A stretch of 64,000 nucleotides of DNA from Ammoniphilus oxalaticus (lineage in GTDB: Bacteria; Bacillota; Bacilli; Aneurinibacillales; RAOX-1): positions 248,001 to 312,000 of the forward strand of contig NZ_MCHY01000008.1 of the NCBI RefSeq assembly GCF_003609605.1, written 5' to 3'. The translations under genes were made by a program, and so were the position numbers. The notes beneath the pieces are model-generated. The model was not told the origin of the DNA, ran no database searches, and worked only from the letters and a program-made list of their open reading frames with translations. Positions 56,202 to 63,218 of this stretch are shown in pieces. The number at the start of each line of letters is the position of its first letter. Position 1 is the first letter of the stretch.

Positions 56202-56230
56202 TTGGTAAAAAGGGATCGAATTGGTATACT
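56202..56230 (+). promoter_or_regulatory. SigA-type promoter of the selenocysteine peroxiredoxin gene
   Basis: TTGGTA (56202-56207), 17-bp spacer, TATACT (56225-56230), 34 bp before the ATG. Confidence 0.65.
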
Positions 56231-56264
56231 ATGTATGATTAAAATAATCGAAGGAGGGATTTTT

Positions 56265-56771
56265 ATGCCAAAAGGTGCAACTGAAACACCTACTTTAAAA
56301 GTCGGCGACAAAGCGCCAGACTTTACGGCTCCTGCTCATGGGAATCGCACAGTAACACTAAGCGATTATCAGGGCAAAAAGAATGTATTTATCGCTTTTT
56401 ATCCTCTAGATTGGACACCTGTGTGAGGCGCTCAAATGCCTTCATACGAGGATGATTTAGCTCGTTTTGAAGAGTTTGATACCCAGGTTCTGGGTATTAG
56501 TGTTGACTCCATTCCAAGTCACGAAGCTTGGCAACGTTCAATAGGTGGAATTTCCTATCCACTTGTTTCTGATTTCTATCCACATGGGGAGATCTCCGAG
56601 AAATTCGGCGTACTTCGTAAAACTGCAGATGAGCCTGCTTATGGAGCATCTGAACGCGCCCTTTTCATTATCGATAAAGAAGGAATTGTTCAATTTATCG
56701 ATGTCCATCCAATCGGGGAACAACCGGATAACGCAGAGTTGTTCGAAGTACTTAAAAATTTAAACCAATAA
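56265..56771 (+). CDS. Selenocysteine-containing peroxiredoxin (in-frame TGA at 56424)
   Basis: Reading ATG 56265 through TGA 56424-56426 gives a 168-residue AhpC/TSA-type peroxiredoxin. The peroxidatic motif reads PLDWTPV-U54-GAQMPS, where family members have PxxxT/SxxC. The conserved catalytic Arg is present (R131 in ASERALFIID), as are GDKAPDFTAP and the thioredoxin fold. There is no cysteine anywhere in the protein, so Sec54 is the only redox centre, and reduction must come from an external thiol. AAGGAGGGA lies 8 nt before the ATG. A SECIS-like hairpin follows the TGA. A Sec peroxiredoxin is known in Eubacterium acidaminophilum; the family is therefore not new. Confidence 0.9.
56440..56472 (+). 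promoter_or_regulatory. SECIS-like hairpin of the peroxiredoxin gene
   Basis: CTTCA-T-ACGAG (56440-56450) pairs with CTCGT-TT-TGAAG (56461-56472) around the loop GATGATTTAG. The loop begins with G 27 nt after the T of the TGA, inside the range for bacterial SECIS elements. Confidence 0.65.
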
Positions 56772-56845
56772 TATCCAAAGATTAGTTGTTTTGGACAAGC
56801 TGTTAACTTTCTGAAACAGACTAGTTTGGGAACCAAGTAATGAAC

Positions 56846-56889
56846 AAAAAGATCCTTTATAGTTATTGAACTATAAAGGATCTTTTTTT
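56846..56889 (+). terminator. Terminator after the selenoperoxiredoxin gene
   Basis: A 19-bp perfect stem, AAAAAGATCCTTTATAGTT (56846-56864) with AACTATAAAGGATCTTTTT (56869-56887), and a 4-base loop. The A- and T-rich ends make it usable in both directions. Confidence 0.93.
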
Positions 56890-56899
56890 ATTTTTATGC

Positions 56900-56929
56900 T
56901 TGAAAAAAGTTTTGCTTACTCCGTATATA
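56900..56929 (+). promoter_or_regulatory. Possible promoter of the tandem-repeat protein gene
   Basis: TTGAAA (56900-56905), 18-bp spacer, TATATA (56924-56929). A forespore sigma-G promoter was also looked for; CATAAAAA at 56933 resembles part of the -10, but no matching -35 was found. Confidence 0.35.
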
Positions 56930-56972
56930 TTCCATAAAAATGCAAATCATAACAACAGGAGGTGCATCAAAG

Positions 56973-58028
56973 ATGATGAATAATTTCTATCAGGGTACAA
57001 ATCCAGAGAAAGTACGTCAGGATATTCAACAAGATTTATACGGAACGCAAAACAGAAATATGACAAATACTCCGCAAACGATGTTTCAATCAGGTTTTGC
57101 GGGCACGAACGTTCAGCAAGTTCGTCAAGATATTGGCCAAGAAGGCGGCTTTAATTATGGCGCCCAGCAACAACGCTACACACCGAACCAAGGGATGATG
57201 AACCAGGGTGGTTCTCAGTCTATGTTCCAACCCGGTTTTGCGGGCACGAACGTTCAGCAAGTTCGTCAAGACATCGCCCAAGAAGGCGGTTTTAACTACG
57301 GCGCCCAGCAACAACGCTATACGCCGAACCAAGGGATGATGAATCAAGGCGGTTCTCAGTCTATGTTCCAACCCGGTTTTGCGGGCACGAACGTTCAACA
57401 AGTTCGTCAAGACATCGCCCAAGAAGGCGGTTTTAACTACGGCGCCCAGCAACAACGCTACACTTCGAATCAAGGGATGATGAATCAAGGCAGTTCTCAG
57501 TCTATGTTCCAACCCGGTTTTGCGGGCACGAACGTTCAACAAGTTCGACAAGACATCGCCCAAGAAGGCGGCTTTAATTATGGCGCCCAGCAACAACGCT
57601 ACACTCCGAATCAAGGGATGATGAACCAGGGTGGTTCTCAATCTATGTTTCAACCAGGTTTTGCGGGCACGAACGTTCAGCAAGTTCGCCAAGACATCGC
57701 CCAAGAAGGCGGCTTTAATTATGGCGCCCAGCAACAACGCTACACTCCGAATCAAGGGATGATGAACCAGGGTGGTTCTCAATCTATGTTCCAACCCGGT
57801 TTTGCGGACACGAACGTTCAGCAAGTTCGTCAAGACATCGCCCAAGAAGGCGGCTTTAATTATGGCGCCCAGCAACAACGCTACACACCGAACCAAGGGA
57901 TGATGAACCAGGGTGGTTCTCAGTCGATGTTCCAACCCGGTTTTGCGGGTACGAATGCGCGCCAGGTTCGTCAAGATATCGCTCAAGAAGGCGGTTTTAA
58001 TCAACAATCTGGTCAATACTTAGTCTAA
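56973..58028 (+). CDS. Tandem-repeat gamma-type SASP-like protein
   Basis: Gln/Gly/Asn-rich protein of about 351 residues with no Cys and no signal peptide. A degenerate N-terminal copy (YQGTNPEKVRQDIQQD) is followed by six full 47-residue units and one partial. Each unit contains FAGTNVQQVRQDIAQEGGF and a YGAQQQRYTPNQGMMNQGG linker. The TN-x-QQVR core resembles gamma-type small acid-soluble spore proteins (SspE has FASETNAQQVRKQNQQS), which store amino acids in the spore core and are cut by Gpr. The usual EFASE cleavage site is replaced by GFAGT. The size is several times that of SspE (about 84 residues). ATG 56973 follows AGGAGGTG. It is certainly a gene; the SASP assignment is by motif likeness. 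Confidence 0.72.
   Translation: MMNNFYQGTNPEKVRQDIQQDLYGTQNRNMTNTPQTMFQSGFAGTNVQQVRQDIGQEGGFNYGAQQQRYTPNQGMMNQGGSQSMFQPGFAGTNVQQVRQDIAQEGGFNYGAQQQRYTPNQGMMNQGGSQSMFQPGFAGTNVQQVRQDIAQEGGFNYGAQQQRYTSNQGMMNQGSSQSMFQPGFAGTNVQQVRQDIAQEGGFNYGAQQQRYTPNQGMMNQGGSQSMFQPGFAGTNVQQVRQDIAQEGGFNYGAQQQRYTPNQGMMNQGGSQSMFQPGFADTNVQQVRQDIAQEGGFNYGAQQQRYTPNQGMMNQGGSQSMFQPGFAGTNARQVRQDIAQEGGFNQQSGQYLV
57081..58001 (+). repeat. 141-bp coding tandem repeat, 6.5 units
   Basis: Units start at 57081, 57222, 57363, 57504, 57645, 57786 and 57927 (partial, 75 bp), each at an ATG-TTC/TTT-CAA codon. Units are nearly identical at DNA level, with mostly synonymous changes and a few substitutions (S for P at 57477, A-D change in unit 6). 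This points to recent expansion by slippage or unequal recombination. Confidence 0.95.
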
Positions 58029-58040
58029 AAGGTTTGGTAA

Positions 58041-58077
58041 ACTGGCTGTCATACATTGACAGCCAGTTTTTGTTTTT
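58041..58077 (+). terminator. Terminator after the tandem-repeat gene
   Basis: ACTGGCTGTCA (58041-58051) pairs with TGACAGCCAGT (58057-58067), followed by TTTTGTTTTT. Confidence 0.92.
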
Positions 58078-58083
58078 AAGTTG

Positions 58084-59355
58084 TTATTTTGCGGGGATTT
58101 TTTTAAATAAACTGATGGATTGATCTTGTTGGGAGGGAGGGGCTCCTCCCTTCCCTTTGTTTCCAGGTTTAATAAAAAATAAGGTTAGCAGTAAAGCGAT
58201 GCCTGCAAGACCAGCGACGGAGAAGAAAAGGGTTCGGTGTGAGATTCCCATTAACCATCCGAAGACAGGTGGACCAATTGCGACACCTAAGAAACGCAAG
58301 CTATTGTATAATGAAGTAATCATGCCCCGTTCCGATTGCGGCACAGCGCCAGTTATTAATGTATTAAGACAAGGGAGCAATAGACCGGTGCCAATACTGC
58401 CTAGTGTTAATAACCCGATCAAGATGTAAATTTGTTTAAAGAACGCGACAACTACCATGCTAATTAAAAGAAACAAGAGACCTGTTAGCATCACTTTGCG
58501 CATTAGGAGTTTATCTTGTCCAATTTTGGCGCCTGTGACATAAGAAGTCGTGACCATACCCATCAAGGGGATTGCTAAAATAAGTCCCTTTTTAATACCG
58601 TCAACTTTAAATTTAGCTTCCAAAATGTCAGACAGATAAAATAGCACACCGAACAGAATGAACAATCCGGTCGATCCAACTAAGAAAGCGGGAACAAGCC
58701 AGGAACCCTGTTTTTTGAAAATCTGTTTTAAATCAGCCGCGTATTGTCTAAACGGCTTCGGTTCGCTTGTTTTTTTTTCTTTAATAGCGAACCAAACAGC
58801 CACGGCAGTAATAAAGCATAATATAGGGAAGGCGAAGAAAACAGCATACCAAATGAGTAAAGCAATTAGGGAGCCAATCACGGGAGAAAGCACTTTTCCT
58901 AGTCCGTTCGTTGCCTCGATTGCTCCTAAAGCCTTCGATTCTTCTGCCCCCGAATATAAGTCACCAATTAAAGCCATCGCAATCGGAGCGGTGCCTGCGG
59001 CGCCAATCCCTTGAATAATTCTTGCGATTAGGATGATAAGATAAGGTTGTTTCATCAGCCAAGCGGCTAATCCGGCGGCAATTCCGCCCAAACCGTATAA
59101 GATAAGAGCGGGAACGATAATTTTTTTTCTTCCATATCGGTCAGATAGATACCCGACAAAAGGAATGATCAGGGCAGCCGCCAATGAGAAGGCGGTAATC
59201 ATAAGACTTACTTGAAATTGAGTCAATTTTAATTCTTTTTCCATTGTTGGGAGTATCGGCACAATCATTGAATTTCCAAGCACCATCACTAAAGGGATCG
59301 AGGCAAGTGTAACTAATTCCATCGGGGATCCAGATTTCGGCATTTCTATTTTCAA
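58084..59355 (-). CDS. MFS transporter (multidrug-resistance type)
   Basis: Major facilitator protein of 423 residues with about 12 membrane helices. The loop after helix 2 has GYLSDRYGRKKIIVPAL (family motif A). Helix 4-5 has IIQGIGAAGTAPIAMALIGD and motif C-like GKVLSPVIGSLI, which place it among 12-helix drug/H+ antiporters. The basic, Pro/Gln-rich C-terminal tail is cytoplasmic. The substrate is unknown. The start at 59355 follows AGGGAG. It faces the repeat gene, with the terminator between them. Confidence 0.85.
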   Translation of the reverse strand: MKIEMPKSGSPMELVTLASIPLVMVLGNSMIVPILPTMEKELKLTQFQVSLMITAFSLAAALIIPFVGYLSDRYGRKKIIVPALILYGLGGIAAGLAAWLMKQPYLIILIARIIQGIGAAGTAPIAMALIGDLYSGAEESKALGAIEATNGLGKVLSPVIGSLIALLIWYAVFFAFPILCFITAVAVWFAIKEKKTSEPKPFRQYAADLKQIFKKQGSWLVPAFLVGSTGLFILFGVLFYLSDILEAKFKVDGIKKGLILAIPLMGMVTTSYVTGAKIGQDKLLMRKVMLTGLLFLLISMVVVAFFKQIYILIGLLTLGSIGTGLLLPCLNTLITGAVPQSERGMITSLYNSLRFLGVAIGPPVFGWLMGISHRTLFFSVAGLAGIALLLTLFFIKPGNKGKGGAPPSQQDQSISLFKKIPAK

Positions 59356-59450
59356 CTCCCTAGTATGTTAATTCGATGTTAGTTTGCCAATATTCAAAAA
59401 TTCGTATCAGTTAACTTTTAGTAATTGTGGGAAAGGGAGGTAATATCGAA

Positions 59451-59942
59451 ATGACGCGCTCCATGATTAAAATTATTTTAATACTTTCATTGTTACTTAC
59501 AGCATGTGGAAAGGATCAGACTGTTTTGAAGACGGGATCACAGGAAAGTGAACCGGTGATAACGAAGGAAGAGAAAACGAAATCTATATTTATTGAAAAA
59601 TTGAAGTTAGGAATGGATGAAAATGAAGTGAGAAGCCTATTTGGCGCTGATTTTGCGCTTGTGCAAAACTTAATGGAAAGAAATGAAGCTTGGCGCTACG
59701 ACATAGGAATTGAGGCAGGTTATCAATTTGATGATTTAGGGATTGACACGGTCGATGTGGAGGGTTTAAAGCAAGGAAAAATCCAACAACAGATTTTTAT
59801 TGACTGGTCGTTCGACGGTCGGTTACTTTCTGCTTCGCTCTATATGCGAAATGAAGAAAGAAATGGATATATTGTGTATGAATTGCTCGATGACAATAGC
59901 AGGGAAGAAACATTCAATCCATTTGAGGAAGGGGAGGATTAA
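59451..59942 (+). CDS. Hypothetical lipoprotein
   Basis: 163-residue protein beginning with a basic residue and hydrophobic segment and a lipobox LLLTAC (Cys at about 19), so it is probably lipid-anchored on the outer face. A segment EKLKLGMDENEVRSLFG resembles the short BamE/SmpA-like repeats found in many lipoproteins. The C-terminal half is acidic, ending in EEGED. ATG 59451 is chosen because GGGAGG lies 7-12 nt upstream; the open frame starts at 59427. The role is unknown. Confidence 0.7.
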   Translation: MTRSMIKIILILSLLLTACGKDQTVLKTGSQESEPVITKEEKTKSIFIEKLKLGMDENEVRSLFGADFALVQNLMERNEAWRYDIGIEAGYQFDDLGIDTVDVEGLKQGKIQQQIFIDWSFDGRLLSASLYMRNEERNGYIVYELLDDNSREETFNPFEEGED

Positions 59943-59950
59943 AAAAGGCA

Positions 59951-60029
59951 AAAAAAATCCATCAAACCGATGTGTTTGATGGCAAGAAGATAGGAGTGGA
60001 GAGAAACCATAACTGCTAGTTAAGGTGTT
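59951..60029 (-). ncRNA. Candidate trans-acting small RNA, about 80 nt
   Basis: On the minus strand a strong promoter (60064-60036) is followed by about 80 nt without a credible frame, ending in a terminator. The terminator is CCATCAAAC (59974-59982 complement) pairing with GTTTGATGG (59959-59967 complement), then ATTTTTTT. Between them lies a CU-rich single-stranded stretch, TCTCTCCACTCCTATCTTCT, which is complementary to Shine-Dalgarno-like GGAGUGGAGAG. This is the layout of Gram-positive regulatory sRNAs such as RsaE/FsrA. It is a prediction from sequence only. Confidence 0.55.
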
Positions 60030-60035
60030 AAATTC

Positions 60036-60064
60036 ATTATATAACACAAAGTAAGCGGTTTCAA
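60036..60064 (-). promoter_or_regulatory. SigA-type promoter of the candidate small RNA
   Basis: On the minus strand TTGAAA (60059-60064), exactly 17 bp, TATAAT (60036-60041). No annotated protein gene lies downstream on that strand before the terminator at 59959-59982. Confidence 0.7.
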
Positions 60065-60138
60065 TACTTATTTTAACATTTTTTATAAAAAATTATCTTT
60101 CTTTTATTACATACAAAAAAGGAGTTTTTAAAACCGAC

Positions 60139-60408
60139 GTGTTTTACACATATATGCTGCGTTGCAGTGACCAAAGTTTATATACGGGAATTACAAACGA
60201 CCTTGAGCGGAGACTTAAACTACATAATCAGGGAAAGGCCTCACGCTACACTAGGGCCAGATTACCTGTTTGTTATGTTTATATTGAAGAGAGCGGGAGT
60301 AAATCAGAGGCGCTAAAAAGGGAGCATCAAATCAAGAGATTAGCAAAATTAACTAAAGAGAAGCTGGTTCAACAATATAAAAGCGTGGAACAAAGGGGCC
60401 CCGAATGA
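60139..60408 (+). CDS. GIY-YIG nuclease-domain protein (YazA/UPF0213)
   Basis: 89 residues. The GIY-YIG core is YTYMLRCSDQSLYTGIT, with R in LERRLKLHNQGKASRYT and the E in HIxxE-like SKSEALKREHQIKRL. The Bacillus homologue YazA lies in a different neighbourhood. It may process nucleic acid, but the biological role is unknown. GTG 60139 is the start; AAGGAG lies unusually far (about 14 nt) upstream, so the start is uncertain. Its last bases overlap the terminator. Confidence 0.85.
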   Translation: MFYTYMLRCSDQSLYTGITNDLERRLKLHNQGKASRYTRARLPVCYVYIEESGSKSEALKREHQIKRLAKLTKEKLVQQYKSVEQRGPE

Positions 60409-60424
60409 TAAGGGCCCCTTTTGT
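60391..60424 (+). terminator. Terminator after the GIY-YIG gene
   Basis: AAAGGGGCCC (60392-60401) pairs with GGGCCCCTTT (60412-60421), then TTG. It overlaps the end of the gene. Confidence 0.8.
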
Positions 60425-60449
60425 TGCGCTGTATATCATTTTTATAAGA

Positions 60450-60653
60450 TTATTCCTTAAACACAATTTCTTCAATTTCCTCATAGGAGATCACTTCAAA
60501 ATGGTATTCGCCGCCATGAACAAGCAAGACGACCTGGGAAGAAGATGTATTGTAAAGATCTCCAGTTACGGTTCGATCCTTTAACTTTAGCGTAATCGTT
60601 GGGTGGTTTTTTACTAGGGGATCAAGGAAAGATTTATAAGCTAACAAGAACAT
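60450..60653 (-). CDS. Hypothetical small protein, 67 residues
   Basis: From ATG 60653 (AGAGGGAGC ribosome site on the minus strand) the protein reads MFLLAYKSFLDPLVKNHPTI, then an alternating-strand stretch LKLKDRTVTGDLYNTSSSQV and YEEIEEIVF at the end. The strand pattern suggests a small beta-barrel (Sm-like), but I do not recognise a family. The open frame continues to 60716 without a ribosome site. It lies alone between a terminator and the amidase promoter region. Confidence 0.55.
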   Translation of the reverse strand: MFLLAYKSFLDPLVKNHPTITLKLKDRTVTGDLYNTSSSQVVLLVHGGEYHFEVISYEEIEEIVFKE

Positions 60654-60879
60654 GCAGCTCCCTCTGAATGAATATGCATTCATTTTATCGTGATTAAATA
60701 CGAAAGTAAATAACAATTTTCTTGATCATTGTTGTCAGTCGACACAATTCGTGCTACCTTCAGTAAAAGGGGAAAAAATGTTGGAAAAACAAAACATTTT
60801 TGTCCTTTATACGTCTAAATAATAGAGGAGAAGGAATAAAGATGTCGTTTATTGGAATTGGGAAGGAGAGAGATTGACA

Positions 60880-62562
60880 ATGAGTAAATACCGCCTTGGG
60901 ATCAGCCTTCTACTGTTTTGGATGGCGCTGTTCCCGATGGCATTCAAACAAGTAGACGCAGCTACCTCAAATATTCAATTGGTCATTGAAGGGAAAACGT
61001 ATCAGCCAGATACGCCGCCAAAAATCGTTAATGGAAGAACGCTCGTTCCGATCGCCGTTGTCGCTGAAGCGTTAGGCGCTAAAGTGACATGGGACGGAAA
61101 ACAAAGGAAGGTAGAGATTAGTGGGAAATCAGTTGAGTTATCGATGTGGATTGGACAGGCTAAAGCGATCTTGAATGGTCAAGAAATTAGCATGGACGCG
61201 CCCCCCCGAATCGTCCAGGATCGGACGTTAGTTCCACTTCGTTTTATCGGTCAAGCGTTGGGAGCGAACGTTGGATGGGATGACGCGACACGAACGGTTG
61301 TTGTCAACCATGTATACATACTAACTGCAAATGGAAATACAGTTAATGGAAAAGTATTTAACTTTAAAAATGAACTACACCTCCCTTTGAAAGAAGTGGT
61401 TACAAACTTAGGGGGAAACTGGCAAGCGGAACGGTTCACGTTGAATCAACAAACGTTTACTCTCGATCGCAATGGCCAACAGCGTTTGAAGTTAAAAAAG
61501 ATGGATACCGGTTGGGTGATCCCGAAAAGCGCGGTTGAAAGTGAGCTACAGGCGTCAGTAACGTTGCAAGGTAATCGAATCGATGTTGAAAGGTTGAGTC
61601 GTTTACAGTCGGTTCGAGAACAGCAAGGGAAGATTTTCATTGACTTTACGACCCCTGTCCAGCCAAATCATTTTCGCATGTCTGGACCAGAACGAATTGT
61701 GATTGATCTGCCGAACACGGTGTTAAGCGAGGAATTAAGAACATCATCGGGAAACGTTCGAAGAGATACGACTGGTCTGAACAATGAAATTGAGCGCGCT
61801 CTGATCAAGGACATTCGTTTTAGTCAATTTTCCAAGAATCCGCAAACTGTGCGCGTCGTAGTTGAATTAGCGGGTAAGGCAGAATATCAGCTCAATCGGA
61901 CTGCAACAGGTTATGAAATTTCCCTAAAACCAGATCCGACGTTTGTTCATAATCCAACACCTGCGCCAACTCCTATACCGACACCGAACCCAGTCGTCCC
62001 GGTCCCCGTTCCTAATAAGGATGGATTTTTAATCGTGTTAGACGCGGGTCACGGCGGATCACAACCTGGGGCAACTGGAGTGAGCGGGAACCCTGAGAAG
62101 GATCTTACACTGTCTGTAACAAATTATTTAGCTGAAGAGTTGAAAGCATACAGTGAGTTTCAAGTGATTTTAACTAGACCTGGCGATACGACAGTGCAGC
62201 TTGCAGAACGCGTTCAAATTGCGAATAATGCCCAAGCGGATGTCTTCGTATCTATTCATGGGAACTCTATAAAGGATAAGCCACAAGTGCAAGGGACCGA
62301 AACGTATTACTATACTGCCCAAAGTAAAGCGTTTGCTAATGTTCTACACAAGCATCTAGTGAAGGCAACAGAGTTTCGGGATCGAGGCGTGAAGGTAGCT
62401 GGGTTTGTCGTTATCAAACAAACGAAAATGCCGTCAGTCTTGTTAGAGTTAGGTTTTATGAGCAATGCGGCTGAAAACGCGCAAATGCAAGATCCAATTT
62501 TCCAACAGCGGGTTGCAAAAGCGTTAGCTGAAGCTATTTACGAATACTATTCATCATTATAA
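60880..62562 (+). CDS. N-acetylmuramoyl-L-alanine amidase with CuAO-N and AMIN domains
   Basis: Secreted cell-wall hydrolase of 560 residues. A signal peptide (cleavage likely after KQVDA) precedes two copper-amine-oxidase-N repeats (about 28-150), each with RTLVPxxxxxxALGAxVxWD. An AMIN-like domain follows (about 240-345), then a Pro-rich linker (about 350-375), and a C-terminal Amidase_3 with zinc ligands in VLDAGHGGSQPGATG, PEKDLTLSV, SIHGNS and the catalytic LLELGFMSNAAEN. ATG 60880 is preferred over TTG 60874. A sporulation or division role is plausible, as the GerMN lipoprotein follows by 16 bp. Confidence 0.9.
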   Translation: MSKYRLGISLLLFWMALFPMAFKQVDAATSNIQLVIEGKTYQPDTPPKIVNGRTLVPIAVVAEALGAKVTWDGKQRKVEISGKSVELSMWIGQAKAILNGQEISMDAPPRIVQDRTLVPLRFIGQALGANVGWDDATRTVVVNHVYILTANGNTVNGKVFNFKNELHLPLKEVVTNLGGNWQAERFTLNQQTFTLDRNGQQRLKLKKMDTGWVIPKSAVESELQASVTLQGNRIDVERLSRLQSVREQQGKIFIDFTTPVQPNHFRMSGPERIVIDLPNTVLSEELRTSSGNVRRDTTGLNNEIERALIKDIRFSQFSKNPQTVRVVVELAGKAEYQLNRTATGYEISLKPDPTFVHNPTPAPTPIPTPNPVVPVPVPNKDGFLIVLDAGHGGSQPGATGVSGNPEKDLTLSVTNYLAEELKAYSEFQVILTRPGDTTVQLAERVQIANNAQADVFVSIHGNSIKDKPQVQGTETYYYTAQSKAFANVLHKHLVKATEFRDRGVKVAGFVVIKQTKMPSVLLELGFMSNAAENAQMQDPIFQQRVAKALAEAIYEYYSSL

Positions 62563-62578
62563 TTGAGGTGATTGAGCA

Positions 62579-63109
62579 ATGTCCCGTCGCTACCTAGCGC
62601 TAGTTTGTAGCTTACTCCTGTTGCTTGCGAGCGGATGCTCTCAACAATCGAGTGCGCCGTTGCCGAACGATGAGGAGCATGTAAATAAGGGAGCTGAAGT
62701 TGAAACTGAGCAGCAACAGATGGATATTCAGCTATTTTACGCGGATGATCAAATCTTAGGGTTACAAGAAACAACGGCGGAGATCAAGTTTGAAGATGAT
62801 GTAGATAAATATAAACAAGCATTTTTGGGTTTGACAACATCATCTGATGATACATTGATTCCAATTTGGGAAAAAGAAGCGTTAGAAAAAGTAAGTTTTG
62901 AGGCTGGAACACTAAACTTCCAATTTAAAGAACCAAGCGAACAGCATGGAAGCAGCGTTGAAAGTTTACAGATCGAATCACTGTTAAAAACGATGTTTCA
63001 ATTTCCAGAAGTAGAGGAAATTTCAATTAACAATCTTGATCAAGAAACATACAGTGGACAGATTGATATATCTGAGCCCTTTACGCGTGAAACATTAGCA
63101 GACCAATAG
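62579..63109 (+). CDS. GerMN-domain lipoprotein
   Basis: Lipoprotein of 176 residues. The signal with lipobox LLASGC (Cys at about 20) precedes an acidic linker and a GerMN domain (about 50-170): DIQLFYADDQILGLQ, the FKEPSEQHGSS segment, and SLLKTMFQFPEVEEISI. GerMN domains occur in GerM, which links sporulation septum and engulfment, and in other envelope proteins. It sits in tandem with the amidase, so the two probably act together on peptidoglycan. A terminator overlaps its stop. Confidence 0.85.
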   Translation: MSRRYLALVCSLLLLLASGCSQQSSAPLPNDEEHVNKGAEVETEQQQMDIQLFYADDQILGLQETTAEIKFEDDVDKYKQAFLGLTTSSDDTLIPIWEKEALEKVSFEAGTLNFQFKEPSEQHGSSVESLQIESLLKTMFQFPEVEEISINNLDQETYSGQIDISEPFTRETLADQ

Positions 63110-63124
63110 GTCTGCTTTTTTTTC
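63097..63124 (+). terminator. Terminator of the amidase-GerMN unit
   Basis: AGCAGACC (63097-63104), AATA loop, GGTCTGCT (63109-63116), then T residues; the TAG stop codon lies in the loop. Confidence 0.9.
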
Positions 63125-63152
63125 GCCCTTTTTCTACAAAAGAATTCACTTA

Positions 63153-63180
63153 TTGACATTTAAATTAAATCTTATATGAT
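63153..63180 (+). promoter_or_regulatory. SigA-type promoter of the PhnD-like gene
   Basis: TTGACA (63153-63158), 16-bp spacer, TATGAT (63175-63180), 38 bp before the start. Confidence 0.65.
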
Positions 63181-63218
63181 AAATGAGAAAATTCAATAGG
63201 TTAAGGAGTGGCTATGGT

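Noticed and set aside
57081-58001. Regularly spaced repeats as a CRISPR array
   Set aside because: The unit is 141 bp, directly adjacent without spacers, and in frame within a coding sequence; no cas gene is near.
57090-58016. 308-residue open frame on the minus strand across the repeat gene
   Set aside because: It is open only because the repeat unit is multiplied; it has no ribosome site, is hydrophobic Leu/Arg-rich in a repeating manner, and is antisense to a well-supported gene with a proper start.
59823-60047. 74-residue minus-strand frame overlapping the candidate small RNA
   Set aside because: It has no ribosome site, starts upstream of the mapped-looking promoter region, and runs through the terminator into the lipoprotein gene.
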